Shown piece after piece: positions 41,801 to 50,083 of a stretch of DNA of 64,000 bases. Position numbers and translations under genes: made by a program. Source of the stretch: Solirubrobacteraceae bacterium. Its GTDB lineage: Bacteria > Actinomycetota > Thermoleophilia > Solirubrobacterales > Solirubrobacteraceae. Within the stretch, counting starts at the first letter, position 1. The number at the start of each line of letters is the position of its first letter. A model generated the notes under the pieces. The model was not told the DNA's origin, made no database searches, and worked only from the letters and a program-made list of their open reading frames with translations. The stretch spans positions 1-64,000 of the forward strand of contig JADGPK010000004.1 of assembly GCA_017882445.1 (NCBI GenBank), in the 5' to 3' direction.

Positions 41801-43539
41801 ATGAGCTGCAGATCAAGATGGCCCAGGGGGCAAAGCCCGGTGAGGGCGGCCAGCTCCCTGGGCACAAGGTCGACTCCTACATCGGCTCGATCCGCCACAC
41901 GATGCCCGGGGTCGGCCTGATCTCTCCCCCCCCGCACCACGACATCTACTCGATCGAGGACCTCAAGCAGCTGATCTACGACCTGCGCTGCGCCAACCCG
42001 CAGGCGCAGGTGTCGGTCAAGCTCGTCTCGGAGGTCGGAGTCGGCACGGTGGCCGCGGGCGTCTCCAAGGCCAACGCCGACCGCGTGCTGATCGCGGGCC
42101 ACGACGGCGGCACGGGCGCTTCGCCGCTGTCCTCGATCCAGGCGGCCGGAGTGCCCTGGGAGATCGGTCTGGCCGAGACCCAGCAGACGCTGCTGCTCAA
42201 CGACCTGCGCGGGCGCATCGTCGTGCAGACAGACGGCCAGCTGAAGACCGGTCGGGACGTGGTCATCGCCGCGATGCTCGGCGCCGACGAGATGGGCTTC
42301 TCGACCGCTCCGCTGATCGCGACCGGCTGCATCATGATGCGCGCCTGCCACCTGAACACCTGTCCGGTGGGCATCGCGACACAGGACCCGGAGCTGCGCA
42401 AGCGCTTCACGGGCACCCCCGAGCACGTGGTCAACTTCTTCTTCTTCGTCGCCGAGGAGGTGCGCGAGATCCTGGCCTCGCTGGGCCTGCGCTCGCTCGG
42501 CGAGGCGATCGGCCGGGTCGACCTGCTCGGAGCGAGCGACGCCATCGACCACTGGAAGGCATGCGGCGTCGATCTGACCCACATCCTGACCCACATCGAC
42601 CTGCCGGATGGCGCGCCGCGCCGTCGCGTGGAAGCGCCGCCGGAGGTGTTGAAGGACGCGCTCGACTGGCAGCTCGTGGAGCGAGCCCAGCCGGCGATAG
42701 AACGACGCGAGCCGGTGGAGATGACCCTCGAGATCCGCAACCGCAACCGGTGCGTGGGCGGCATCCTCTCGAGTCACATAGCCCGCCGCTGCGGTGCCAA
42801 CGGCCTTGCGGAAGACGCGATCGTGGTCCATTTCGAGGGCTCGGCCGGGCAGAGCTTCGGCGGCTGGCTGGCGCCGGGGGTCACCTTCACGTTGCGCGGC
42901 GACGCCAACGACTACGCCGGAAAGGGCCTGTCAGGCGGGATCTTCGCGATCCGCCCGCGCGAGGGCATGGGCGCCCACTTCAAGGCCGAGCAGAACGTGA
43001 TCGTGGGCAACACCGTGCTGTATGGGGCAACCGCCGGGAGGGCGTTCTTCCGCGGTCTCGCGGGCGAGCGCTTCGCGGTGCGCAACTCGGGGGCGTGGGC
43101 GGTCGTGGAGGGCGTCGGCGACCACTGCTGCGAGTACATGACCGGAGGGCGCGTGGTGGTGCTCGGAGAGACGGGACGCAACTTCGCGGCGGGCATGAGC
43201 GGCGGTGTGGCATACGTGCTGGACGAGCAGGACACCTTCGCCAAGCGCTGCAACATGGGCATGGTCGGCTTCGAAGCGCTCTCAGGCGCCGACGCGATCG
43301 AGCTGCGGGCGATGATCGAAGAGCACCTCGAGCGCACCGACTCGCCGGTGGCCGAGCGAGTGCTGGCCGAGTGGGAGGAACTGCTGGGCAGGGGGGCGTT
43401 CGTGAAGGTGATGCCGCACGACTACAAGCGCGTGCTGCGGGAGCGGGCCGAGGAAGAGGCGTTGGCAGCCCGCGCTGCCGCCAACGGCGGCATGACGGTC
43501 CCCCGGCCCCTGGACGCAGTGGGCGAGACCGGCGCCTGA
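38869..43539 (+). CDS. gltB: Glutamate synthase (NADPH) large subunit
   Basis: 1556 residues. Makes two glutamates from glutamine and 2-oxoglutarate with GltD. The class II glutaminase nucleophile is C24 in HDACGVG, so the first 23 residues are a propeptide removed in maturation. The central and FMN/synthase domains follow, with GEGGEDPSRF, the loop GHDGGTGASPLSS and the 3Fe-4S cysteines in CIMMRACHLNTCPVGIA (about 1153-1169). A glycine-rich GXGXG beta-helix domain closes the chain. The ATG at 38869 has GGGAG upstream. It overlaps gltD (TGATG). Confidence 0.96.
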   Translation: MNSHIKQPPKAVGLYDPRFEHDACGVGMVARLDNIPTHQVISRAITALENLEHRGASGADPCTGDGAGILMQMPDELLRAVLDFELPPPGAYGVLMCFLPTDPAARERLEGLLEGIVHDEGQQLLGWRDVPVNEEHTGEVAGACRPVIRQLFVGAGPAQALDRDAFERKLYVIRRISDLTVQEPGLYVASSSSRTINYKGMLISYQLAAFYEDLRDERTKSALALVHSRFSTNTFPSWELAHPYRVICHNGEINTVMGNVNWMRARESELRSELFGEDLEKILPVVAPGNSDSATFDNVLELLMLAGRSLPHAAMMMIPEAFRDREDLPDYLKGFYAFHSCVMEPWDGPASVAFTDGRVVGATLDRNGLRPGRWVETTDGHVVLGSESGLLDIPPQEIRRLGRLQPGKLFLVDLEQGRIVEDEEVKREVASHRPYGEWYARNAVRFADLPPSNEVTLSDQPLGLRQRAFGYSQEDLRVLLTPMAIDGAEPIGSMGNDLSLAVLSDQAPSLFSYFKQLFAQVTNPPIDPIREEIVMSLATSLGNERNLFEETPEHAHKLLLDQPILLNRELETLRHVSHDVYAARTIDITWPIADGPAGMSQAIERICAKAREAIAEGVNIIILSDRHLGPRRAPIPSLLAVAAVHHHLVLEGTRLRAGIIVESGEPREVHHFAMLIGYGASAINPYLMLETLDTMVLEGRLVRPRADGVAAPLSAEEAAQNVVKAICKGLLKTISKMGISTIQSYRGAQIFEAVGLERELIDTHFTGTASRIGGVGLEALAAEALERHTRAYPAQKDALLPAGGVYAWRRDGEHHMWNPETIALVQHAVRAANGDVAAALTGDREAHEAVRGSAAFAKYREYARSINEDATRQATVRGLLSIGGAELQPIPLEEVEPASEIVKRFCTGAMSLGSISREAHETLAIAMNRLGGRSNTGEGGEDPSRFLPDANGDQRRSAIKQVASGRFGVTIHYLVNADELQIKMAQGAKPGEGGQLPGHKVDSYIGSIRHTMPGVGLISPPPHHDIYSIEDLKQLIYDLRCANPQAQVSVKLVSEVGVGTVAAGVSKANADRVLIAGHDGGTGASPLSSIQAAGVPWEIGLAETQQTLLLNDLRGRIVVQTDGQLKTGRDVVIAAMLGADEMGFSTAPLIATGCIMMRACHLNTCPVGIATQDPELRKRFTGTPEHVVNFFFFVAEEVREILASLGLRSLGEAIGRVDLLGASDAIDHWKACGVDLTHILTHIDLPDGAPRRRVEAPPEVLKDALDWQLVERAQPAIERREPVEMTLEIRNRNRCVGGILSSHIARRCGANGLAEDAIVVHFEGSAGQSFGGWLAPGVTFTLRGDANDYAGKGLSGGIFAIRPREGMGAHFKAEQNVIVGNTVLYGATAGRAFFRGLAGERFAVRNSGAWAVVEGVGDHCCEYMTGGRVVVLGETGRNFAAGMSGGVAYVLDEQDTFAKRCNMGMVGFEALSGADAIELRAMIEEHLERTDSPVAERVLAEWEELLGRGAFVKVMPHDYKRVLRERAEEEALAARAAANGGMTVPRPLDAVGETGA

Positions 43540-45113
43540 TGGGCAAGCTCGGAGGCTTCCTGCAGATCCAGCGGCTCGGCATCCCCCAGCGGGATCCCGC
43601 CGAGCGTGTCCACGACTACCGCGAGTTCCAGCTGCAGCGCCCGGTGGCCGAGCTGAGCGAACAGGGCGCCCGCTGCATGGACTGCGGTGTGCCGTTTTGC
43701 CACAACGGCTGCCCGCTGGGCAACCTCATTCCCGACTGGAACGACCTCGTCTACCGCGACCGCTTCAAGGACGCGATCGCCCAGCTGCACGCCACCAACA
43801 ACTTTCCCGAGTTCACCGGGCGCCTGTGCCCTGCACCATGCGAGGCGGCGTGCGTGCTGGAGATCCGCGAGGGCGAAGCGGTGACGATCAAACAGATCGA
43901 GTACGCGATCGCCAACACCGCATGGTCTGAGGGCTGGGTCACGCCCCAACCGCCGGACCCCCGGCGCGAAACGGGCCAGGCGGTGGCCGTCGTGGGCTCC
44001 GGCCCGGCTGGCATGGCGGCGGCCCAGCAGCTGCGGCGCGGGGGTCATCGCGTGACCCTGTTCGAGCGCGACGAGGCCATCGGCGGGCTCGTGCGCTTCG
44101 GTGTGCCCGACTTCAAGATCGAGAAGACGATCGTGCAGAGGCGCGTCGAGCAGTTGATCGCCGAGGGCGTCGAGGTGCGCTGCGGGGTGGAGGTCGGGAG
44201 CGACGTGACCGTCGAGGAGCTGCGCGCGAGCTACGACGCGGTCGTGCTGGCGACGGGCTCGCGCGTCCCGCGCGAGCTGCCGGTGCCGGGCAGGGAGCTC
44301 GACGGCGTGCACTTCGCGATGGAATACCTCTACCAGCGAAACCGCTGGGTGGCGCGGGAGTTCGGACCGGAGCCGACCGTCGCGCAACCCCCCCTCGAGC
44401 GGGAGATCACGGCCGAGGGCAAGGATGTCGTGGTGATCGGCGGCGGGGACACGGGCGCGGACTGCGTGGGCAACTCGCTGCGCCAGGGCGCCCGCTCGGT
44501 GGTCCAGCTCGAGTTGCTCTCCGAGCCGCCGCCGCAGCGTCCCGACGACCTCACGCCGTGGCCGGAGTGGCCGCTGAAGTACCGGCTCAGCTACGCGATG
44601 GACGAGGCCAAGACGCAGGGAGTGGGCGAGCAGGACTACTCCGTCACAACCACGAGCTTCGCCGACGATGGCCGCGGGGGCGTCGCTGCGCTGCACATCG
44701 CCCGAGCTCAACCTGAGCCTCCGTTCGCGCCGATGGGGGGCACCGAGCGCGAGCTGCCGGCGCAGCTCGTGCTGCTGGCGATGGGCTTCCTGGGACCCGA
44801 GCAGGGGCTGCTCGACCAGCTCGGCGTCGAGAAGGACCCGCGCGGCAACATCAAGGCGGTCAAGCCTTACACGAGCTCGGTGGAGGGCGTGTTCGCCGCC
44901 GGCGACGCTCGCCGAGGGCAGTCGCTGATCGTGTGGGCGATCAACGAGGGCCGCCAGTGCGCACGCGTTGTCGATCGCTTCCTCGCTACGCGCCGCGGCG
45001 GCGCGCAGGCCTCGACGGGAGTCACCGACGAGGGCATTGCGGGACACGCCGACGCCGACGAAGGGCCCGAGGGCCCGCCGCAGCACGTCGGACCGGGCAT
45101 CGGCGCCGGCTGA
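43539..45113 (+). CDS. gltD: Glutamate synthase small subunit
   Basis: 524 residues. Supplies electrons from NAD(P)H via FAD and two 4Fe-4S clusters to GltB. The cluster cysteines lie at about 47-57 (CMDCGVPFCHNGC) and about 95-104 (CPAPCEAAC). The FAD-binding loop is VVGSGPAGMAAAQQL and the NADPH-binding loop is VIGGGDTGADCVG. The start overlaps the gltB stop. A His/Asp/Gly/Pro-rich tail of about 30 residues extends beyond the usual end of the enzyme (usual length about 480-490). Confidence 0.95.
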   Translation: MGKLGGFLQIQRLGIPQRDPAERVHDYREFQLQRPVAELSEQGARCMDCGVPFCHNGCPLGNLIPDWNDLVYRDRFKDAIAQLHATNNFPEFTGRLCPAPCEAACVLEIREGEAVTIKQIEYAIANTAWSEGWVTPQPPDPRRETGQAVAVVGSGPAGMAAAQQLRRGGHRVTLFERDEAIGGLVRFGVPDFKIEKTIVQRRVEQLIAEGVEVRCGVEVGSDVTVEELRASYDAVVLATGSRVPRELPVPGRELDGVHFAMEYLYQRNRWVAREFGPEPTVAQPPLEREITAEGKDVVVIGGGDTGADCVGNSLRQGARSVVQLELLSEPPPQRPDDLTPWPEWPLKYRLSYAMDEAKTQGVGEQDYSVTTTSFADDGRGGVAALHIARAQPEPPFAPMGGTERELPAQLVLLAMGFLGPEQGLLDQLGVEKDPRGNIKAVKPYTSSVEGVFAAGDARRGQSLIVWAINEGRQCARVVDRFLATRRGGAQASTGVTDEGIAGHADADEGPEGPPQHVGPGIGAG

Positions 45114-45216
45114 TCCGGCGCCACCCCGGCCGGGAGCCCGGGCAGCGAGTCACCGCGCGCACGACACGTGAGGTCCGCGGCTCCTGCGCGACGGCGCCTG
45201 AGCGCGGTGTTTCTTC

Positions 45217-45222
45217 TAGGCT
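45217..45222 (+). promoter_or_regulatory. -10 box (TAGGCT) for the flavin monooxygenase, leaderless start
   Basis: TAGGCT ends 7 nt before the ATG at 45230. The spacing supports that start and a leaderless mRNA separate from gltBD. Confidence 0.4.
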
Positions 45223-45229
45223 TGCCACG

Positions 45230-46657
45230 ATGGCTCAACTGTCCGCGAACGGCCGCCAGGCCCCCGACGCGTCTCCGACAGCGCCCCCCGCGAGGGTCTG
45301 CCTGATCGGCGCTGGCTCATCGGGCATCGCCGCCGCCAAGGCGCTGCACGAGCGCGGCATCGCCTTCGACTGCTTCGAGAAGTCAGACCGCGTCGGCGGC
45401 AACTGGGTGTTCGAAAACAAGAACGGCATGTCCGCCGCCTACCGCGACCTGTTCATCAACACCTCGCGCCCGCGGATGCAGTACTCGGACTTCCCGATGC
45501 CCGATTCCTATCCCGACTTTCCCCACCACACGCAGATCGCGGCCTACTTCGAGGAATACGTCGATCACTTCGGGTTCCGCGACAGCATCACGTTCGAGAC
45601 CGCGGTTCAGCACGTCTCGCGCGACGAGGACGGCGTCTGGACGGTTGAGCTCGACACCGGCGACCGATCGGAGATCGTCCAGCGGCGCTACGAGGCGCTG
45701 ATCGTCGCCAACGGCCACCACTGGCTACCGCGCTGGCCCGAACCGGCGTTTCCCGGCGCGGAGTCATTCGACGGCGAGCAGCTGCACGCCCATTCCTACC
45801 TCGACAACTCGATCTTCGCCGGCAGGCGCGTGGTGGTCCTCGGGATGGGCAACTCCGCCATGGACATCGCCGTGGAGTCCTCATACGTCGCCGAGCGCAC
45901 CTATCTGGCCGCGCGCCAGGGCGTCTGGATCATCCCCAAGTACATGTTCGGGAAACCGGTCGACCAGCTCCGCAACGACCCGCGCGTTCCGTTCAAGATC
46001 CGCCAGCGCTTCATACAGCAGCTGGTCAAGAGCTACGCAGGGCCGCCTGAGCGCTATGGCCTGCCGAAGCCCAACCACAGGTTCGGCGAGGCTCACCCCA
46101 CGATCTCCGGGCGCATCCTCGATCGGATCCAGCACGGCACGATCGCCCCGAAGCCCAACATCGCCTCGTTCGAGGGCTCGCAGGTGAACTTCGTCGACGG
46201 CAGCACCATCGAGGCCGACGTCGTCGTGTACTGCACCGGCTACAAGATCAGCTTCCCGTTCTTCGACGAGGGCTTCATCTCGGCGCCCGAGAACCACATC
46301 GAGCTGTTCCGGCGGGTCTTCCATCCGGACATCCACAACGTCTTCTTCATCGGGCTGCTGCAGCCGCTCGGAGCGATCATGCCGCTGGCCGAGGCGCAGG
46401 GCGCGTGGGTGGCAGACCACCTGCAGGGCGACTACGCGCTCCCCTCCGACTCCGAGCTGCGCGCGGACATAGCGGCCGATCAGGCAGCCATGCGCGAGCG
46501 CTATGTGGCCTCCAAGCGCCACACGATCCAGGTCGACTTCGACGACTACCTCCATGCCCTCGCCAAGGAGCGCAGCGCCGGCGCCGCACGGGCGCGGGCG
46601 AACGGATATCTCCCACCGGCGTTATGCCGACCTTCTGCCGCCACAACCGTTTCGTAG
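45230..46657 (+). CDS. Flavin-containing monooxygenase (class B)
   Basis: 475 residues. The FAD Rossmann loop is LIGAGSSGIAAAKALHERG and the NADPH loop is VVLGMGNSAMDIAVES. FMO-type motifs include the FINTSRPRMQYSDFPMP active-site segment and YCTGYKISFPFF near the end. Class B FMOs oxygenate soft nucleophiles (N, S) or perform Baeyer-Villiger reactions; the substrate is unknown. The 3' end overlaps the next gene by 34 bp in another frame, so the two are probably co-transcribed. Confidence 0.88.
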   Translation: MAQLSANGRQAPDASPTAPPARVCLIGAGSSGIAAAKALHERGIAFDCFEKSDRVGGNWVFENKNGMSAAYRDLFINTSRPRMQYSDFPMPDSYPDFPHHTQIAAYFEEYVDHFGFRDSITFETAVQHVSRDEDGVWTVELDTGDRSEIVQRRYEALIVANGHHWLPRWPEPAFPGAESFDGEQLHAHSYLDNSIFAGRRVVVLGMGNSAMDIAVESSYVAERTYLAARQGVWIIPKYMFGKPVDQLRNDPRVPFKIRQRFIQQLVKSYAGPPERYGLPKPNHRFGEAHPTISGRILDRIQHGTIAPKPNIASFEGSQVNFVDGSTIEADVVVYCTGYKISFPFFDEGFISAPENHIELFRRVFHPDIHNVFFIGLLQPLGAIMPLAEAQGAWVADHLQGDYALPSDSELRADIAADQAAMRERYVASKRHTIQVDFDDYLHALAKERSAGAARARANGYLPPALCRPSAATTVS

Positions 46658-47673
46658 AGCGCTGCCCGATCTGCAGCAAGGATCTGCCCGGCAACTCGCC
46701 GAGCGGCTCGAGGCCCGCGCGTGCCAAGCGGGCGCAGAGCGCCGCATCGACCGGCGCGGCGAGCCGCCGTCGCGTGCGCGGCGAGCCCATGCGGGTCCAC
46801 CGGGAGGGACGCGCCGAGGACGACGGCTATCGCTCTCCGTTGGTGCCCGGCGTCCGCGCCTCCGCCGACGCGATCCGGCTGGCGGAGGAGGTCGCCTTCG
46901 CCGGTGGTCGGCTGCTCGCGCTCGCCGTGGAGCCGCCCGGCCTCTACGGCGCGGCCCGCGCGCTGGCGGCGCAGGACCTGGAGCGAGCCACGTGGACGTG
47001 CTTCCTGATCGCCTACCTCTCCCCACTGCAGGACGTCGAGGATCCCTTCGCCGGGATCCGCTCGGTACTCGCCGCGACGCCGACCGCCGATGCGCTCGTT
47101 GCGGGCGCCGAGCCCCCCGACCTGCAGGGCATCCCCGTGGGTCCGCGTACCTCCCACGACCCAGCGCGTGGGGCGGACACCCTGATCGCCTACGGCCAAT
47201 GGGTGCAGCGCGCAGGGGGCCCGCCAGCCGGCGACCCCGCGCGGGCCGGCGCGACCCAGGCGGCGGCATTCTCCGGCGATCCGGCGTGGAGTCCTGAGCG
47301 TCGCTTCGAGCGGCTGTTCGAGCGCCTCGCGCTCCCGGGCTTCGGGCGCATGGGTCGCTACGAGCTGCTCGTGACCCTGGGCCGGCTGGGGTGCTACGAG
47401 CTGCGCCCGGACTCGCTGCACCTGTCCGGCGTGCGGGGAGCGTCCGCGGAGGATCTGAGCATCCTGGCCGCCAAGCGGGTGTTCGGCATCGGCGATCCGC
47501 TGCTGCTCGACCGCCGCGCGGCCGCGCTGGCGCACGCCGTTGCGGTGCCCGTCGAGACGCTCGACGTCGCGCTGGCCAACTGGGCGGCGCCGCAGCGAGC
47601 CACGCTGGGATTCCCGCAGCAGACCCGTGACGAGGGCGCCCACGAGCGCGCTCTCGACGCGCTCGGCCTCTGA
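46624..47673 (+). CDS. Zinc-knuckle protein with HhH-glycosylase-like C-terminal region (possible AGPT-Pplase-type)
   Basis: 349 residues from the ATG at 46624. The N-terminus MPTFCRHNRFVERCPICSK has a CxH...CxxC pattern (C5, H7, C14, C17), a likely zinc knuckle. A basic Ser/Arg linker (about 20-58) follows. The C-terminal half is helical and includes PGFGRMGRYELLVTLGRLG and, later, AAKRVFGIGDPLLLDRRAAALA. This looks like a helix-hairpin-helix glycosylase-type core with a GIGD loop. Such a layout recalls the alpha-glutamyl/putrescinyl-thymine pyrophosphorylase-related group, but I cannot confirm that. It overlaps the monooxygenase gene. Confidence 0.55.
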   Translation: MPTFCRHNRFVERCPICSKDLPGNSPSGSRPARAKRAQSAASTGAASRRRVRGEPMRVHREGRAEDDGYRSPLVPGVRASADAIRLAEEVAFAGGRLLALAVEPPGLYGAARALAAQDLERATWTCFLIAYLSPLQDVEDPFAGIRSVLAATPTADALVAGAEPPDLQGIPVGPRTSHDPARGADTLIAYGQWVQRAGGPPAGDPARAGATQAAAFSGDPAWSPERRFERLFERLALPGFGRMGRYELLVTLGRLGCYELRPDSLHLSGVRGASAEDLSILAAKRVFGIGDPLLLDRRAAALAHAVAVPVETLDVALANWAAPQRATLGFPQQTRDEGAHERALDALGL

Positions 47674-47801
47674 GCCTCCCGACCGCAGGCGGGTCTCGCA
47701 GATCGCGGCGGCACGGGGGCGGGAGACGGGTGAGGAATGCCGTCCACACCGCCGCCTACAGTCCCTGATGCCAGCTGTTCCCAACCCCACCGGGAGTCGC
47801 A

Positions 47802-48257
47802 ATGCCACTCTGTTTCATCGAGCCACAGGATGCGATCCGCGTCATCGCCGAGTCGGTCGGCCGTGAGGCACGCCGTCAGCTCGTTGGCGAGGTCGTGCGC
47901 GCGTGGGTGGACGACATCCCCGATCAGGAACTGTCGGTCCACTACGCCAAGGCCATCGCGGACCTCGACCAGGACGACCTGCACCTGCTCGCGGCCTGGC
48001 ACGCGTCGCTCGAGGTGGGCCAGCCGATCCCGAACACCGAGTTCCTCGTAGGTGTCTTCCCGAGTCTCGGCGAGAACCGCCGCGAGGCGCTGAAGATCGC
48101 GGCGGGCTTTCGCGGCGAGGAAGCCTTCCAGGCGGGAGTCGCCGAGGACCAGGCGCTCGACACCGTGCTCCCTCGGCTGTCGAGCGAGCGGGCGATCGAA
48201 CTGGCCAACGAGTGCATCCAGCTGTATATGTGGGACCGCCTCGGCTGCGACAACTAG
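47802..48257 (+). CDS. Hypothetical cytoplasmic protein
   Basis: 151 residues from the ATG at 47802, preceded by GGGAG. The product is acidic and largely helical (AIRVIAESVGREARRQLVGEVVRAWVDD; ELSVHYAKAIADLDQDDLHLLAAWH), with no membrane segment or signal peptide. One Cys is near each end (C4 and C149). I do not recognise the family. It lies 128 bp after the zinc-knuckle gene on the same strand and could belong to the same transcript. Confidence 0.65.
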   Translation: MPLCFIEPQDAIRVIAESVGREARRQLVGEVVRAWVDDIPDQELSVHYAKAIADLDQDDLHLLAAWHASLEVGQPIPNTEFLVGVFPSLGENRREALKIAAGFRGEEAFQAGVAEDQALDTVLPRLSSERAIELANECIQLYMWDRLGCDN

Positions 48258-48618
48258 GACGCCACATGCCGGCGCGATACTGCGTCCTCGGCTTCTCGCG
48301 TGCGTAGCACGCCACGAAGCCTGCGTCCTTGTCTCGCTTGGCCTGCGGCGCCCTAGCCCGCATTCGTCAATAGTGGCGTGGGGCGTGGTGCTGCGGGTGG
48401 GCTGAAACGTCCGCCTGGGCGGGGAGGATTGCGGTTGCGACGCCTGCCGCGCACGGTCTGGACGCGCACATCGCGACCGGTCGCTCCAAGCACTCAGAGC
48501 CACAAGCACCAGCGCCGGAACCTGCCCCTCACCACGCCCCAAGCCCGATAGAGCCCCACGCTCCTAGACACCGATGGCGCGCGGCCCGTCATCACCCCCA
48601 ACTCACCCCAGTCGGACC
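48258..48618. other. Gene-free stretch before the secreted-protein pair
   Basis: About 360 bases with no convincing gene on either strand. Open frames here are continuations of antisense shadows of the preceding gene. From about 48,600 rightward the sequence becomes visibly AT-richer. The next feature is the promoter at 48619-48647. Confidence 0.5.
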
Positions 48619-48647
48619 TTGACGCGTTCCATGCAGCGTGATAGTTT
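48619..48647 (+). promoter_or_regulatory. Consensus-like sigma-70 promoter for the secreted-protein pair
   Basis: TTGACG (48619-48624), a 17-bp spacer and TAGTTT (48642-48647). The expected start near 48654 would give a leader of about 84 nt containing AGGAGAT 7-8 nt before the ATG at 48738. It is one of the few promoters in the window with both hexamers and a leader. Confidence 0.55.
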
Positions 48648-48737
48648 CGACTATGCGACGTTCCGAGGATTGGAAGCACGCCAGTTCTTCGCACGTCGGT
48701 TGAGTTAGCTTTGTCTAGCGATTCAATAGGAGATCCA

Positions 48738-49166
48738 ATGAGCGAGAAGGTGAGATGGCGCGGTAGCCGTGTGTGGAGCATTGCGCTGGCTGCGGCCGGT
48801 ATCGCGGTCACGTTCGGTGTGTTGCCGGTCGTGAGCCACGCTGGCGAAGTCGGGGTCGGGGCGTATTGCGATACGTGGGTGCCGTCAAACACAGACTGTG
48901 CAAACATTACGGGCGGTCAGTGGTCCAACGGGCTTTTCGACAAAAATGCTGGGGAAGTCCCCGGGGGTGAAGTGTGCGAGCACACCTACATCCAAGGGAC
49001 CGCAACCACGGTGAGTCGCACCTGTAGCAATGGCTTCACCGCGTCTGGCCTGGACCTTGACTGCTACTACGTATCGGGCACACACCTATCTGGCCACGTC
49101 GGAGCCGGGAGCGGCGGAGGGGAGACCTACGGCGAAACGTGGAGAGTGACCCCGAAATGCACGTGA
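48738..49166 (+). CDS. Small secreted cysteine-rich protein, family unknown
   Basis: 142 residues from the ATG at 48738, with AGGAG upstream. A signal peptide (about 1-35, cleavage after VSHA) is followed by a mature part of about 107 residues containing six cysteines. These sit in GAYCDTW, NTDCANI, GEVCEHT, SRTCSNG, DLDCYYV and the final PKCT, enough for three disulfides. The mature part is rich in Gly, Thr, Ser and Tyr and probably beta-structured. Base composition is less GC-rich than the neighbours. The next gene starts 23 bp later, so the two likely form an operon. No family recognised. Confidence 0.75.
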   Translation: MSEKVRWRGSRVWSIALAAAGIAVTFGVLPVVSHAGEVGVGAYCDTWVPSNTDCANITGGQWSNGLFDKNAGEVPGGEVCEHTYIQGTATTVSRTCSNGFTASGLDLDCYYVSGTHLSGHVGAGSGGGETYGETWRVTPKCT

Positions 49167-49189
49167 GATCAAGCGGAAAGGACAGGAAG

Positions 49190-50011
49190 ATGTCTAATAG
49201 ACTGAGACGATTGATGCGGCGCCGGTTGTCGTTGGCATCCGTCGCGCTTGGTGCATGCGTGCTCGTGCCGGTGGTAGTCGTGTCCAATCCTCTCGCTAGT
49301 GCGCCAGCGCGGAGCGGGTCAAGGGCTTCCGTTGCAGCAGTTGCGAAGCCGTCCAGGGCGGTAGCCGTTAGATCACTCCGCCGGAGGATTGAAGGGACAG
49401 CGGACGGCGGTGCCTTGAAGGCGCATCTCGCAGACGCGGTCGTGAGCGAGGCCGCCACTGGTCTCGCCGTTTTTGCCAGAGCGAGAAGTGCTGCTGATGC
49501 GGTTCCAGCGAACCTGCTGGAGAGCCTAGCTCCGATAGCGGTAGACGACGCCGAGTCACGGCTGGCATTTGCATCGGGCGGCAACTCCGTGTATCTGGTG
49601 CCAGACGGTGAAGGTATCTGCCTTGTAGACACCTCAGGATCGGAGAGTGGCTGCTTCCGTATGAGCGAAGTGCTCTCGACGGGGTCGGTGCAGAGTAAGG
49701 AGTGCGGCCAAGGGCTGCCCAATCCCCAGACGATCGAGATCGCTGGAGTCATCCCGAACAGGGTTACAGAAGCGGCGGTGGTGCTTAGCGATGGCACGAA
49801 GCGCCCGCTGACGATAAGTGGCAATGCGTTCGTCACGCAGCTCGCACGGAGTGGACCGCTGCCAACCCGGATAGAAGTGCATACCCCCACCGGGGTGGAA
49901 TCCTTCGGTTCAACGGTACCGCTGGACACGGCCAACGAATCGTGTGTCGATTCCGTGAGTGAATACGAGGCCCTTGTGGCCAGTGGGAAGCTGCCCAAGC
50001 AGGATAACTAG
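49190..50011 (+). CDS. Secreted or membrane-anchored protein, family unknown
   Basis: 273 residues from the ATG at 49190, with AGGA about 10 nt upstream. A basic start (RLRRLMRRR) and a hydrophobic stretch at about 14-34 form a signal peptide or anchor. A helical Ala/Arg-rich region (about 45-110) precedes a beta-rich half with four cysteines (GICLVD, GCFRM, KECGQG and ESCVDS). Motifs such as NSVYLVPDGEGICLVD suggest an extracellular sensing or inhibitor-like module, but nothing is recognised. It is codirectional with the cysteine-rich gene and shares its lower GC. Confidence 0.7.
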   Translation: MSNRLRRLMRRRLSLASVALGACVLVPVVVVSNPLASAPARSGSRASVAAVAKPSRAVAVRSLRRRIEGTADGGALKAHLADAVVSEAATGLAVFARARSAADAVPANLLESLAPIAVDDAESRLAFASGGNSVYLVPDGEGICLVDTSGSESGCFRMSEVLSTGSVQSKECGQGLPNPQTIEIAGVIPNRVTEAAVVLSDGTKRPLTISGNAFVTQLARSGPLPTRIEVHTPTGVESFGSTVPLDTANESCVDSVSEYEALVASGKLPKQDN

Positions 50012-50042
50012 AACCGGATTGTTCTCAGGAGTGACCCGCCTG

Positions 50043-50083
50043 GGGTTCCACGGAGACCGTGTTTAGAGGTTTCCGTGGAACCC
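50043..50083. repeat. 12-bp perfect inverted repeat after the secreted-protein pair
   Basis: GGGTTCCACGGA (50043-50054) pairs with TCCGTGGAACCC (50072-50083) across a 17-nt, AT-richer loop. It starts 31 bp after the stop codon. It could terminate the operon (no T-tract follows) or mark the end of a transferred segment. Confidence 0.6.

Noticed and set aside
40543-42831. 762-residue frame antisense to gltB
   Set aside because: Shadow of a conserved gene with intact active-site and cluster cysteines.
48738-49166. Calling the cysteine-rich secreted protein a toxin or bacteriocin
   Set aside because: Six cysteines and a signal peptide are not enough; there is no immunity gene, leader-cleavage motif or maturation enzyme nearby.
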